Assembly (NCBI GenBank): GCA_031002005.1
Contig: JARYHS010013630.1
Coordinates: 30,839,504 to 30,903,503 of the forward strand
Length of the DNA: 64,000 nucleotides
DNA from: Vandiemenella viatica
Taxonomy: Eukaryota; Arthropoda; Insecta; Orthoptera; Morabidae
Direction of reading: 5' to 3'
Shown: positions 44,321-56,561 of the stretch, one piece after another
Numbering within the stretch: the stretch's first letter is position 1
Layout: every line of letters starts with the position of its first letter
The notes under the pieces: generated by a model
Databases searched by the model: none
The model's input: the letters and a program-made list of their open reading frames with translations, nothing else
Told to the model about the DNA's origin: nothing
Position numbers and translations under genes: made by a program

Positions 44321-45655
44321 CGAGGGCCGTTCAGAAAGTAACCTCCGATCGGTCACAGTGCGGGTGGTGGGGGTAGTCGCGACGCCATCTGTGCATTCAC
44401 GCACTCAGCAGGTCAGTCGGCATCAAGCCGTGGTCGAGTGAACGTCGTACCTGCGCTAGTTTAGTTTTTGTGGCAGTTTGAAATGTGTGCTGCAATAGAA
44501 AACCCCGCCAAATGTGAAGTGCGTGCTGTCATTAGGTTTTTTACTGCCAAAGGATATTCTGCAGCAGCTATTCATCGTGAGCTTTGTGCCGTGTATGGAC
44601 CAAGAGTTATGAGTGAAGGAGTTGTCCGTGAATGGGTACGTTTATTTAAAAGTGGAGGAGAAAACGTTCGTGATGAAGAGAGGAGTGGCAGACCATCATT
44701 GGTGACTGACGAACTTGTTCAGACAGTTGATGCAAACGTTCATAAAAATCGACGTTTCACAATGTCGGAGTTGTCTACTGTTTTTCCGCAGATTTCTAAG
44801 ACTCTCTTGTACGAGATAGTGACAGCAAGATTGGGTTACCGTAAGTTCTGTGCACGATGGATGCCCAAAATTCTTACCGACCACCACAAAACTCAAAGAA
44901 TGGCCTCTGCATTAGACTTTCTGTCACGTTATGAGGACGAAGGAGAACCATTGTTAAACAGAATCGTGACCGGTGACGAAACCTGGATTAAGTACGTGAA
45001 CCCTGAGACAAAAGAACAATCAAAGATGTGGGCACATTCAAATTCGCCTACCAAACCAAGAAAAGCCTTGCAAGATTTTTCTGCCAGAAAACTGATGGCA
45101 ACGGTGTTTTGGGATGCCGAAGGGGTGTTGTTGGTTGAATTCATGGAACGTGGGACGACCATTAATCAAGACGTGTACTGTGAAACACTAAAAAACTTAC
45201 GACGCGCTATACAGAACAAACGCCGTGGTATGCTGACTTCCGGTATCGTTTTTTTGCACGATAACGCCCATCCTCACTCTGCTTGCAGAACAACGGCCCT
45301 TCTTGAGTCCTTCAAGTGGGATGTTATCAACCATCCACCTTACAGCCCAGATCTGGCACCAAGCGATTATCACCTCTTCATGCATATGAAGAAATGGCTC
45401 GGGTCCCAGCGGTTTGATGACGACGAAGAGCTGAAAGATACGGTCACAGGCTGGCTCCATGCACAAGCGGGTGATTTTTATGCAGAAGGAATTTCAAAGC
45501 TTGTGAAGAGATACGATAAGTGCTTAAATCGCTATGGAGACTATGTAGAAAAATAGTGCAAAGATGTAGTTGTAAAATGTATATATTAAAATATTTTTAT
45601 TTAACTTGGTGTATTTTTTTAAATCAACCAGAGGTTACTTTCTGAACGGCCCTCG
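44321..45655 (+). mobile_element. Intact mariner transposon
   Basis: 1335 bp with inverted ends of about 28 bp (left CGAGGGCCGTTCAGAAAGTA; right TACTTTCTGAACGGCCCTCG). Flanked by TA (44319-44320 and 45656-45657). The paralogous LTR at 35078-35097 shows the unoccupied site. Confidence 0.96.
44483..45556 (+). CDS. Mariner transposase, intact (357 aa)
   Basis: Cut-and-paste transposase of the mariner family. It starts at ATG 44483 (MCAAIENPAKCEV); the upstream TTG of the longer frame is not used. The N-terminal paired helix-turn-helix region includes VVREWVRLFKSGGENVRDEE and RSGRPS (about residues 47-72). The catalytic DD34D triad is complete: VTGDETW (D165), FLHDNAHPH (D260) and SPDLAPSDYHLF (D295, exactly 34 residues after D260). 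The WVPHEL linker is diverged (RWMPKIL). Length is typical for mariner (about 345-360 aa) and there are no stops. Acts in the nucleus at TA sites. Confidence 0.96.
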   Translation: MCAAIENPAKCEVRAVIRFFTAKGYSAAAIHRELCAVYGPRVMSEGVVREWVRLFKSGGENVRDEERSGRPSLVTDELVQTVDANVHKNRRFTMSELSTVFPQISKTLLYEIVTARLGYRKFCARWMPKILTDHHKTQRMASALDFLSRYEDEGEPLLNRIVTGDETWIKYVNPETKEQSKMWAHSNSPTKPRKALQDFSARKLMATVFWDAEGVLLVEFMERGTTINQDVYCETLKNLRRAIQNKRRGMLTSGIVFLHDNAHPHSACRTTALLESFKWDVINHPPYSPDLAPSDYHLFMHMKKWLGSQRFDDDEELKDTVTGWLHAQAGDFYAEGISKLVKRYDKCLNRYGDYVEK

Positions 45656-45689
45656 TAGATACAAGTAGGGAAACTTTATTTCCTTACAG

Positions 45690-45925
45690 CCCTTTACCCG
45701 ACCTTGACCTCTGGCTCAGCTCACTATATAATGAGAAGTACACCAGATAAATTCTGTGGTTCAGATTCCACATTAAACTGTAGGCCCTCCTATACCCAGG
45801 AAGATTACCTGGTTAGGTTAGGTAAGGAGGAAAGGAATTGGCCACCTTACTGCCAATAGAAGGCTAAGTGTACCGCCTTCAGGAGGCTTATCCAACCTTT
45901 GGGTTGAATACCAAAATTAAAAAAA
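45690..45925 (+). mobile_element. SINE-B split copy, 3' half
   Basis: Continues the SINE interrupted at 34787: CTGTGGTTCAGATTCCACAT, AACTGTAGGCCCTCCTA, ACCTGGTTAGGTTAGG, colinear with 19530-19690, and an A-rich end. Confidence 0.75.
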
Positions 45926-47832
45926 GAAGCTTCTCTGCTGTGAAAAAGATTTACTTCTTCCATTTTCTGTATTTATTTCCCTCTCTTCAAAGCGTTTTAC
46001 ATTCAGTGTCAATATTTGTACATAAAACTTTGCTTATGATGTGATATGAAGAAGCACAGTGTTTGTCTCACAGCCTGGCTAGGCTGGGACCCCATTGGAC
46101 TAGCATTCTGCATTCTATGGCTTTAGTGCCTGCTTCATTGACTAGTGCTTTCAACGTGGTCTTCAAAATAGATTTTTTTTTTTTTTAAATGTACAACATA
46201 AATATGTAGAATGTTTAGCCCCTACGATTGTTATCTATGTGTTGCCAGCACCTTCTATCAGCAGGTCTCTACCTGATACTATTGTTGCTTTCAATCAAAG
46301 TTTCCCCAATCATAGAAGAGCACTACATCTGCAAGCAGCTAGGAAGTGGGTATCAAAGTCACTAGGTTTGCAATATGTTCCAGTGTAAAAGAAAATGAAA
46401 GCAAAGAAGAGCATTCAGAAATGACTCATTTAAGGTAGTGATGAAGAAGGCACTACCCAGAGGGTATCAAACATCTGACAGTCATTGCGTAATAGTACTA
46501 TAGGCAACTGATAAAATGGTTTCTTGTTGCCCCTAAGGACCACAAAGCCAACAATTGTGTTGGTCCCAGCAGCAGTGAAGATGATAACCACTTCAATTCA
46601 CTGTAAGTAGAGGTACTGTCACATACTGGGGTTCACTGTGTGTCTTCCCAGTTGTGGTGGAATTCACTTAAAATTTTAATACTGTATATAGGTAGAAAAA
46701 GGTTTTTCTTTGCAATGACTGCAGGTGGCGAAAAGATCAAGTTTTCCATAACAATGTTTAAAGATTACACTACAGTCACAGGGCTGTTGAAGGAGTATGT
46801 CCTACTATACCTGCCCCATACGTGTAGTAGAGCTCCTGATAGTGATATTTTGAGGAATTCCCCACCCACTACCTCCTGACACCTTGAAGGAGGAACTGGC
46901 AGAGTGATGTCACTGGCTCAGCTTTGCCACCCTGGTACAAGCAAGCAAACTATTATGTCTAGTGGTATTGCAAGTGTTGCAGGGAAATCAGCCCAACTTT
47001 TAAGTTGATAGGCTCTCTTACATCAATGTGTTTCGGCCAAGAAATTTCGTTTGTTGACCAAGCTTAGTGGGCGAGTGGTGAACACAGCTTTTCATTCTAC
47101 TCGCTTTTTTTGTTGTTGTTGCTGCTGCTGCCGCCGCTGTGGTTCTGTCTTCATTTTTGCTGGACCAGGACAGCCCCTACTGCAACTGCAAAGTTTGACG
47201 ATGCATTCTGGCTCACATATTGCTGTGTGCATTGAACCTTTGTGCGTCACTCTTCCTCCTGTTTCCTGATCATCATCTTCTTTCTTGCTCCTATTTGGAC
47301 CTATCACTACCTCCGTGGCTGGCTAGTCTCTGAACTTGTAGTAGTGAGAGAAAATAGTTGCTTTCCTCTTGCTATGCTAAATGGATCTTTGTCCAAATTA
47401 GTATGGTGTAATAACACCATGCATCTGCACACTAAAATTTTGTTGGGTTATTTTGCATTGTTGACAGTGCTGAATACGACACTTACTCTGATAATGGATC
47501 CATTCTAACACTTTTACTGTTGTTGAAGATGTTTCCAGTTGTCATCTGCAAGGACCTAACTAGAAAAGAGCACAAAGACTTGGCTATAACTTAACTACAG
47601 TGACATATGTAGCTTCTTATAATTAATCTCAAGAGATATCGTTAAATGGATTTATTGTAAAATTGACTGAAGGCATTCTTTAAAGAATGGATACACCCTT
47701 AGGAGATAGTAAATTATTTCACAAGTCTGAGATGTTCCTATAGTGTAAAATAGTCGATCATCTAATCCAAAATGGTAGTGGTTGCTTTTTGAGCCAGCGA
47801 GGGGAAAGTTAACAATGTTGGCCTAAAATGAC
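45926..47832. other. Unassigned intron sequence
   Basis: No gene or element recognised. A short GCTGCTGCTGCCGCCGCTGT triplet-rich stretch lies at about 47119-47140. Confidence 0.45.
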
Positions 47833-48068
47833 TAAGCATGGCAGATGAGTGGTAACACTCTGGCCTAGCATTCAGGAGAACGCGGATTCGAATCCCCGTC
47901 CGGGCATCCAGATTTGGGTTTTACACGATTTCCAAAATCACTCCAGGTAAACACCAGGATGCTTCCTTCAGAAGGCCATGGCCAAATTCGTTCCCATTTT
48001 TCCCCAATCCAATCCCGCCTCTAATGACCTCACTGTTGATGAGGCGTAAAGCCAAAAGAAAAAAGAAA
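47833..48068 (+). mobile_element. SINE-A copy 5 (best preserved)
   Basis: tRNA-like head CATGGCAGATGAGTGGTAAC, strong box B GATTCGAATCCCC, then CATCCAGATTTGGGTTTTAC, AGGCCATGGCCAAATTCG, CTAATGACCTCACTGTTGAT, GAGGCGTAAAGCC and an A-rich tail. Confidence 0.85.
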
Positions 48069-48475
48069 TGCCTAAAATGTTGGCTATTCCCTAATTGCAG
48101 AACTGCTGACACTGCCTTACCCTTTGCACCAGCTGGTTTGATCCCTAGAGCGAGAGGTGGGGAAAGGGCATTTGCTGGCTAGGTATCATGCAACTTTCAC
48201 ATGGGCAGTACATGCAAGGTGCCTGCTTCCTTCATGTGCACAGGCTGGGTCCATGTTTCTCACAGTAAAATGCAGTGCTAGACTCGACCTTGGAGGACAG
48301 CATCAAATCACTCGGAGATACTGGTATAGTGTTACACAGTTTGGCTCTACTCAGTTAGCAAGCTACTGTTCTTAATGCTGAAAATTTTTGCTACAAAAAT
48401 AAACATCTGTGACATCTAAAGTGAACAGGAAAGTTGTGAGACACAAGATGGTGGATGTATGCCATAGACAATAAA
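48069..48475. other. Unassigned intron sequence
   Basis: No feature recognised. Confidence 0.45.
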
Positions 48476-51057
48476 CAGGGCATTCAAAAATGAATAACAG
48501 GGTTTCGAGGCTTTGCATAATTTTTATTATTTGAGTTAATATTATAAACAATACATCAAATGAAAAAGCAAATCAAACAGGTCTATAAAAAAAAAGTCTA
48601 TAAGTGCTCAATGTGAGCACCATTTGGCACACGTCCAGTCATTAGGCCAGTTCTTCTCATACCTCGATCAGTGTGTATGGAGTACTTGATGCAACAACTG
48701 CTTCAATCCTTTTATCTTAAGTCAGATAGGTCGGGTGGCAGAGGAAATACACATGAACCTTTATGAACCCCTAAAGATATAAATAGGATGGCCTCAGATC
48801 AAGTGAATATGGAGGCAATGCGAAACAAGCCCTGTCATCCAGTCCATAGTGGCCAATCCAGTGGCTGAGTACAACGCCATTTAAATAATCACATATTAAG
48901 TTATGCTAGTGAGGCAGCACACCATCTTGCTGCCAAATGAAGTTCTCTGGTGGATATTGAGGAAAGAGCCATTGTTGTAGCACATCAAGATAAGAAATAC
49001 CAGTTATAGTTCCTTCACAAAAAAAGAAAGGCCCATAAACTTTCTGCCAAGATATGATACAAAAAACATTCAATTTTTATGGAGTCTCATTGCAACTGTT
49101 CCACCATGTGGGGATTTTCTGACCGCCAGATGCATAAATTATGAGTATTCACATTTCCAGTTAGGTAAGATGATGATTCATCACTGAAAATGACATGAAC
49201 AAGAAAATCTTCATCATGCAGCAACATTTCATTTGTGAAGTTGCCTTATAAATGGTAGTCTGTAGGTTTTAGAGCTTGCACGAGGCGTATTCCAAAACTA
49301 AGGACCGTTTGGTCATAATAAAAACATCACTCATGAGACAAGGTTTTTATTGACAGTGACAGTAATATGTGACCACATATCTAATTCACTTTTCCACATA
49401 ATCGCCGTTCACATCTATAGACTTTCTGTAACACTGAACCAGCTTCTCTAACCCCTCGGCATAAAAGTCTGCCACCTGGGACCCAAACCAGTTGGTAACG
49501 CTCGTCTTGAGTTCATCATCAGTTTGAAATCATAGTCCACCAAGCCACCGTTTCAAGTGCAGGAAGAGGAAATAATCGCTTGGTACAAGATCGGGACAGT
49601 ATGGAGGGTGGTCAAGGAGTTCCCAACGAAACTCTTGAATCTTCTCTTTGGTTGTGTCAGTAGCATGTGGGTGTGCGTTGTTGTGTAAAAGGATAATGCC
49701 AAACGACAGTTTCCTGTGGCATCAATTTTGCATTGCCCATCTCAGTTTGGTGAGCATTGCACAGTACATGTCAGCTGTAATAGTTGTCCCACGGTCCATG
49801 AAATTCGATCAATAGAACGTCCTTTTCTTCCCAAAACACAGAAGCCATCATTTTGCGATTCATGTACAGCGATTGCTTACACTTTTTTGGTTTGGTTGAA
49901 CCAGAATGGTGCCACTGCATTGATTGTTGTTTTTATTCTGCATTGGTGTACGCTATCCACGTATTGTCTCCCATAACAATGTGGGAAAACAAACTGTCTC
50001 CATCTTGTCTATAGCACTCCAAAAACTGTCGTGCACTATGCATTCATTGCTCCACAAAGCTTCCGATATCCAAGCTCTTTATTGACAGTCCTATAAAGTG
50101 CGGTTCGAGAAACATTTTGGAGTTCCATAGCCACATCACTAATCATCTAACGCCGATCATTTCGAAGTTTTTGGTTAACTTGATCAACTATGTTGTCGGT
50201 CCGAATACTGGGCCTGCCACTCCACTGTTCAACATGCACATTTGTGTGGCCATTTGAAAATTCTCGACACCAGTATTGAACTTATTTGTCACTCATTATG
50301 TCCGGTCCATACACTAGATACAACTCACGATGGATGTCCGCACCTGACGATCCCTTTGCCAGCAAAAATATAATCACACCGTGCACTTCACAACTGGTGT
50401 GAGCTACGATTGTCGCGGCTATTTCGATCTGCTCTCATCGACAGGCATGCACTTATTGCGGCACACCTACACTGATGTATGTTTCACAGGAGTTGGTAGT
50501 CAGCGCTGCAGGCATGAAACATCATTCAAGCCTATCATCTGTGACATATAGTACACTGGACCTTAGTTTTGGACTATGCCTCGTAACAGCTATAAATGTA
50601 GGGATGTAGATATGAGCATTTCATCAAAGCTCTCCACAGACTTCATTATAATTGCTGATTCATGAATAGTCTTCCTAGCAGATTTCTTGGGGCTACATGC
50701 AAAAACATTTCTCACTCGTTCAGTATGCTCTTCAGTCAGGCTTGTCACCCCAGATGCTTCCCTTTATAAAGGCAGCTGGTGTCCTTAAACTGATGATACC
50801 AGCTATGGATGTTATTACAACTTGGAGGATTGCAATGGAACTTAATGTCTTGTTGTAATGTAACTGTAAAACACTGAAAGCTTTCTGTTCGGTAGTCGCC
50901 ATCTTTACTACTAGGGTTTTCTAGCAGAAGAGAGAGGAAACCCAGCATGCATATGTGTACAATGAATTTTCATTTGATATATCATTTATAATTGTAAGCC
51001 AAATAATAAAAATTCTGCAATGCCTCAAAAACCTGATATTCATTTTGAAATGTCCTG
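48476..51057 (-). mobile_element. IS630/Tc1/mariner-superfamily transposon (DUF4817 type) holding a nested mariner
   Basis: Inverted ends of about 55 bp: left CAGGGCATTCAAAAATGAAT..., right reverse complement CAGGACATTTCAAAATGAAT. The decayed transposase is on minus: start at about 50900 (MATTEQKAFSVLQL), ISWYHQFKDT-like HTH, and at the other end (about 49200-48600) reversed FSDE, HVNIHNLCIW-like and C-terminal blocks. Same superfamily as 20528-21861 but a different subfamily. The mariner at 49281-50583 splits it. Confidence 0.8.
49281..50583 (-). mobile_element. Second mariner, inactivated, nested
   Basis: Inverted ends CGAGGCGTATTCCAAAACTA and, reversed at the right, CGAGGCATAGTCCAAAACTA. 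Right TA at 50584-50585; left TA mutated to CA (49279-49280). The minus-strand transposase remnant is readable at its C-terminus: LLHNNAHPHATDTTKEK, HPPYSPDLVPSDYFLF, FYAEGLEKLVQCYRKS, DVNGDYVEK. The second catalytic aspartate is replaced by asparagine (HNNAHPH), and stops are present. Confidence 0.88.
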
Positions 51058-52550
51058 TGCAGTGTAGTATGAAATGCTTTGGACCTAAGTTTAGCGACAT
51101 TACCAAGGAATAAATATGCCCTCTCGGCTGCTTGTAGGTATAATGTTTATTGATCCTGCAGATTAAGTTCGTAGGAAGTAATACAAGGATTCTGTGCAAT
51201 GAGGGGGAAATATAGTGGGAGAAAAAAATGCGGTGTGATCCAAGAGCTGAAGCGCTATGACCCATTACCAAGATGAAGGTGCCCTATTTAGCTTGAAATA
51301 TGATGCTACTTCTGTTATTTCACTATTTGCTTGGTTTTCGGGGTATGTAATTTTTTGTATTAGCAATTAAGTGCAATGGTTGATGACAAGAGTAGTTAAG
51401 GAGCACCTGAAATAGAGGCAGAGAGCAACTTTTACATTACTTAAATTTTCAATGAAAATTCTTTCACTGTTTACAGTAAAATTAACAGCATCTGCCTTTT
51501 CAATTTATACCATTCCCCGACTCTCATATCAACAAATTAAATCCATACCATTTCTTCAAGGCATCTGAAATCAAATGCTAGGTGCCCCATTTGCACCTCC
51601 TACAAATGCTGTATAAATCATATTTCCCCAACATACCTGAGCAAGGGTTTTGTATATCACTTCCCCAACACCAATGCGCATCCTTCACTTTCTTCTCCAT
51701 CAGAGCACTACTTGAAACCATTCTCTACCACCAATCCAAGGTGTACTGTCCAATTAAAGTAAATTTATTATAAAATCTTTAGCCACAATGTTTACAGTTA
51801 ATGCCTTTGGCAAACAATTCTTCCTCCACATTCCTATAGAACTTTTTAAAATAAAAAGACTGTGCCTCATTTCTTCATTTGTGTTTATTCCATGTTGATC
51901 TGCCCAACTGCATATACAGTCGTATTCAGATTTCTATGTACGTCCTTAGTCATCTCTTCGTTTTTTTTTTTTTTGTTTTTTTTTATTCGCCATGGCAGCC
52001 AATGAGACGCTGGCACATGGGCACAGGCTCTTGGCGCTTAATTGTAGAGTGGTAGGACATATGCCCTTCCCGTGGTAGAACCAGATTTGTAGATCTGAAG
52101 CATTTACAGCATTGGAGGAATATTCTGTTACCATCTGTCTGTGAAATGTGAAACTGTGTTTTGTGTGGGATAAGTATATTTTTTGTTTCTGAAGTGTGTA
52201 ATTTATTAATTGAAGATTGGGGACCATTTATTTGCCCTGATGATTACAGTAAATTGCCTAAAAACTGCAGTCTGGAGGCTGATATGAAAGGATCAGTATC
52301 TGAACCTGATCTTGTTTTACCTCTGTGATCCAATGTGGTATGGCCACACTGATGAATTCTTGTTTTAATTATATTACACATTTTTCATTGTAAACAATGT
52401 AACTTTTGATTGTAAGCTGGAAACAGAGTTATTTATTATGATTATAAAAGTCCGTGGTCCCAGTGCATTACCCTAGGCACTTCTGTTCTCACTTCCGCCT
52501 GTTTTATATGCATCGTTTTCTACACTTGGACTTTGCTTCTTACCTCTTAA
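51058..52550. other. Unassigned intron sequence
   Basis: No feature supported beyond a T-rich run at about 51961-51983. Confidence 0.45.
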
Positions 52551-54354
52551 CCCTTTGACTGCTGACTGCGGATCGTCTACCTGCCGCGCTGAGGCCGGCT
52601 ACCAGTGCTAAGTGATTATTCCTGGGGACGGAGCGGCCCGCGCTGTCCCACCCGCCCAGTGCTGAATATTCCTGACGTTACCTCTCACGGCTGATACACA
52701 ATAAATACTCTCACTACATAGCTTCTCTGCAAATAAATCACTGCAGAATCAAACAATCATTAACCCTATTTTTCGTCACTAATAATTACATCTTGCTTGT
52801 AGTTTTTACTAGATTTTCGCAGCTTATGTTGAAAGCGTCATGATTCTTAAATTTACCTCAATAGTTTACTGTTCTTTCCTGCATACCCGTTTATAACAAC
52901 TGCAATTTTCTATATGTTCCTTACTGTATCAGAGTGTTATTGTTGAAATTTAAAGAGTGTATATTCGAAGAAGATGCTAGAAATATTTTACTTCCACACT
53001 TACATACCGTGTTCAGACCACAACTGTTAAATTAGAGATATTCGAACTCATACAGAGAGTTAAAGGCATCCGATTTTTCCTCGCGCTATTCACGAATATA
53101 AAAAGACACCTGAAAATGATAAGTGCACAAGCAGCCTCCCCCACGCTCCAAAATTTGGCTTGTGGAATATCTTTGTAGATGTAGATTCCCAAAATATCTC
53201 AATGTTTACTGAATGTTTGCTGCGCTTTGTAATTACCCGATTATACGTAATTTTGTTTCTTTGATGAAATTTGCTCCACATAAGTACTCAACATATTTTT
53301 CATCATTTGAAAGCTGTGCATTGTCTGTCCTTTATTTACGTGAGTTGAAATGGGGGGGAGGGGGGGTAACCAGAGTAACAAAAAGCGATATCTTGACATA
53401 AGTTCACCAAGAATTGCGGTATTTAGAAGAACATCTCTGGTCCAATATTCGCTAATTTTCAATTTTTTTCACACGATGCATCAGAAGTCAAATAGCTATG
53501 AAACAAAAAAAATTCATCATATTCAGTATCTTTCCACTTTGATATTTGAGAAAGCACTGATTCTGGAATATTCTCCATAGTGGTTATATAAAACAGATTC
53601 TTTTCATCAGCTACATATTTCATCAGTTCTTCTGTAAAAAAAATAACATGAAAACTGACAGAATTCTTGGCACATTCCCTATTTGACGCACATGACCTGA
53701 TAGCGTATCATCAAATGCGTGACTAACTGGACGAAAATCATTTTCTTTTCAGTCATATTTATCACTAAGACGTAATTTCTTCGTAAGTGTTTCACTATCA
53801 CTTTCTGATTCTTCAGATTCAGAACAACTAACATCTCTTGTTGAAACATGAGACTGCATTGTCGCCCCTGCTGACGAGTATGGTTTATGACTACAGCCTT
53901 CCTATTCTGTGGAAAAGCTATCACTTCGATCAAAATCAAGCAGTTCATCCTCGGTATCGCTCCTCGTAAGAATCACCATGATTTCTTCCTCAATGCACCC
54001 ACGAAATCTTGCCATTTTCTTTATAAAATACAGGACACAAAGTAGACTGATGTAATTTCCGTTGAATAGTGAACTGTAGAGAGAAACCTAGGCTCCCAAC
54101 AGACAAACATTCAGATGATAAGCTAGCGACCAGAACTGCAAAAGGCTATTGAGAAATGGGGCATGAAGTCCGCTGTACGACTCAGGTAGCGGCGCATCTA
54201 TATTCGTCATCAGCACTCAGGTAGCGGAAGATGGGTGCGACTTAACTCGTCAACAGCGCTCAGGGGAAAACCGGTGGCTGCGACTAAACTCATCATTAGC
54301 ACACGGGGGCAGCAGGCAGCATGACGAGTAAACTCATCAACAGCAGTCAAAGGG
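52551..54354 (-). mobile_element. piggyBac-like element, decayed
   Basis: Flanked by TTAA (52547-52550 and 54355-54358), the piggyBac target. Ends are inverted: CCCTTTGACTGCTGACTGCG at the left; the right end's reverse complement begins CCCTTTGACTGCTGTTGATG. The minus-strand transposase remnant starts near 54014 (MARFRGCIEEEIMVILTRSD, an acidic N-terminus) and includes SEYWTRDVLLNTAILGELMS, RYRFLLL (53462-53380), the piggyBac block normally read as EYW...P.F...MSR.RF. Many stops; the 3' part of the transposase (with its catalytic residues) is missing. Confidence 0.88.
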
Positions 54355-54887
54355 TTAATAATTACTTTACGTGGTAAATCACTTAATGATTTACTCCAAA
54401 TTTATCACTATTCTATGGCTTTTAAATTATAGGAGAGATTCAGTGCTACACTATCAGATTGGTCTACATTATTCTTATCTTGTTTAATAGTTTGCACATA
54501 ACTCACTAATGTGAATAATTATTATTTTTTTTCTAAAACAGAGCTGCTGATTTAGAAATTGTTTCCTCTCTTCATTAAAAATCCATATATGCTCCATCAA
54601 TCAAACTTGATCTCAAGCTCGTTTTCACTTCCACCTTTAATACCAAATGTTATCAGAAGTGAAAAGTGCAAAAAGTTACTATATGTTCCCCATTGAAAAA
54701 GCTTTGATCAAAGTTGAGCATGGATGAAACTGTTTGAGATGTGGGAGAGGAGTGAAGGAAGATTAAATATAACAGAGGATTGACCATTTCTGTATAGCAA
54801 TAACATTCGTGTATTATTTAGTCTTAAAACATTATGTATTGACTTTGCATCTCTATCTTCATCAAATAGTAACTTGCTTTCTTTTAG

Positions 54888-55038
54888 GAATGTTTTTATT
54901 GGGGTGAGGCTTGTTGCAATGAAGCATTCCAGAAGTACCTTGCATCAGAAGACAAGGAACAGCAAAAGTGGGCATCCACTATTGAGAAGTTACTTGCTGG
55001 ACTGGAATCTTGTGTATCTAAGGCTGGCTTGTCTGTTG
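54888..55038 (+). CDS. CABIN1: CABIN1-like exon 3 of 4 in window
   Basis: Acceptor TTTCTTTTAG, donor GTTG|GTGAGT (strong). Reads in phase 0 ECFYWGEACCNEAFQKYLAS, EDKEQQKWASTIEKLLAGLE, SCVSKAGLSV plus one base (phase 1). It matches the vertebrate CABIN1 stretch [20 protein letters not shown]...EWVATVTQLLMGIEQAL (from memory). TPR-like helical segment. Confidence 0.92.
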
Positions 55039-56027
55039 GTGAGTTGAATTTTCTTTTATCTATACTGCATAATACTCTCTCGTTGTGATTCTATGTAATC
55101 TTCAATTAAACGTTTTTAGTGTGTTGGTGAAATGTAGGTTTTTATGCCACCTGCGAGTTTGAGAATGAAGTCTTTCTCAGTATTGAACGTTTATGAAGTG
55201 TTCACTGGAGTCTGTTAGAAACAGCTAAAGATAAAGGAATAATATTTTTGGAATTACAGTCTATTTCACCATTGCAAAACGATGTACCTGTGGAAAGGGC
55301 CTCCTTGTATATACGTAAGTGGTATAATTAGTCACAGTTTACTACAGCCCTGATTGGATGATGGTGGAATCTCATTTAGTGTTTGGTCGCATACATTTGA
55401 GTCCAGGTTTCATTCAAATGAAATCAATATTCACAGTTCAAAAAATTCCTTGATAAAAAAATTTAAGAATTCTTCAGAACTTATAAAACCCTCTACACCT
55501 TTGCAATTAAATCCTGTAGGGACTAGCTGCATACTGGGGTTAGGATATATAGCTTATCACCTTAGCTCCAACCTTGTAATATGTAACCACTTGATTATAG
55601 ATTGCTTGAATTTATATCGGCCACCACTTGTCTTGATTTAAACCCCAAGATAGGAAGGGTTAGGTTAACATCATAATGAAAGTCACTGCTATTGTTTCAA
55701 ATTCAAAGTTCACTATATTCTTGAATAAATTTACAACTCCAAAACAATCGATGGCTATCGGAAATTCTTCACCAAGTCTTTATATTGCATGTAGTAAAAC
55801 AAGATCAGACCAGACCAAACCCTGTTATAAAAATTTAAAATTCACATGGAAGTTACTCAGTTTCAATTGTGCTACCAAAATTCTATCATGGTGGACCCAC
55901 ACACATGTGCCTACACACACACTACCTGCCTCGAGCGCTACGCGCTCCATAGACCTACCACCTTATTACTTTGAGTGTCAACCAGCAAAAGATGAAGTTT
56001 GCGCGCGCGATATATATATATCTTTCT
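55039..56027. other. Intron sequence
   Basis: No supported gene. A GC-rich palindromic stretch (GAGCGCTACGCGCTC, about 55933-55947) precedes the repeat at 56028. Confidence 0.45.
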
Positions 56028-56535
56028 GTGAGGCAATCTCCGGCTGCACCCACCTCTCATAATGTTCTCTTGTTGACGAAGGGTTTTTTTCCCGAAAATT
56101 TCTTTATTGTTTGTGTTTGTGTCTTTTATGTGTGTTCGCGCCCCACATCCATCATCTAAAGGTAAGTCGTGGCTCATTTCCCTATCCTAATTTGATTCCT
56201 TTCTGCTACTTAGTGTCTTTTTTTCATTGTTATTATATATATATATATGTATATAATCTCCTGACCAGAACACTTCCCAGTCAAACTGGCATGAAACCTA
56301 TGTATACATACATCATCTACAAAATAGTTCTTCCTATCTTAACTCTCACTACACCTAAGCTAGAGCTTAGGGTAATTAAAAATTCAAATCCTTATAAAAT
56401 GTTCTGTTTTTATTACTGTTTCTGCATACAAAAAATGATTTTGCGACGTTTAAAATCTGTTAATAACTTCCACAGTTTTAAAGTTACGATGTTCAAACAA
56501 AGTTTTTACAGCTTCGAAGGGAATCATCGTATATA
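56028..56535 (+). repeat. PLE-X pLTR-like direct repeat, copy A
   Basis: Starts TCTTTCTGTGAGGCAATCTC and matches 59601-60095 over about 500 bp. Includes a hammerhead-like short block TTGACGAAGGGTTTTTTTCC CGAAAA. Confidence 0.75.
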
Positions 56536-56561
56536 TTAATACTATAAGGTATTTTTTTGTC

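Larger units (their letters stand above)
34788..45688 (-). mobile_element. Gag-only LTR retrotransposon, heavily nested
   Basis: Two direct long terminal repeats (34788-35110 and 44038-45688 with a mariner inside) bracket minus-strand gag-like fragments. A polypurine tract adjoins the left (3') LTR and a TGG-starting primer site adjoins the right (5') LTR. Flanking ACCCT / GCCCT (34783-34787, 45689-45693) is a 4-5-bp duplication. Outside it the two halves of a SINE-B join up. No RT, integrase or protease was found, so it is defective or non-autonomous. Internal insertions: satellite, non-LTR fragment and PLE. Confidence 0.8.

Noticed and set aside
44468..44482. TTG start of the longer mariner frame
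   Set aside because: Animal mariner transposases start at ATG; the ATG at 44483 gives the usual length.
45775..45810. TTAGG telomere-like repeat
   Set aside because: Only two imperfect units (GGTTAGGTTAGG) and part of the SINE-B body.
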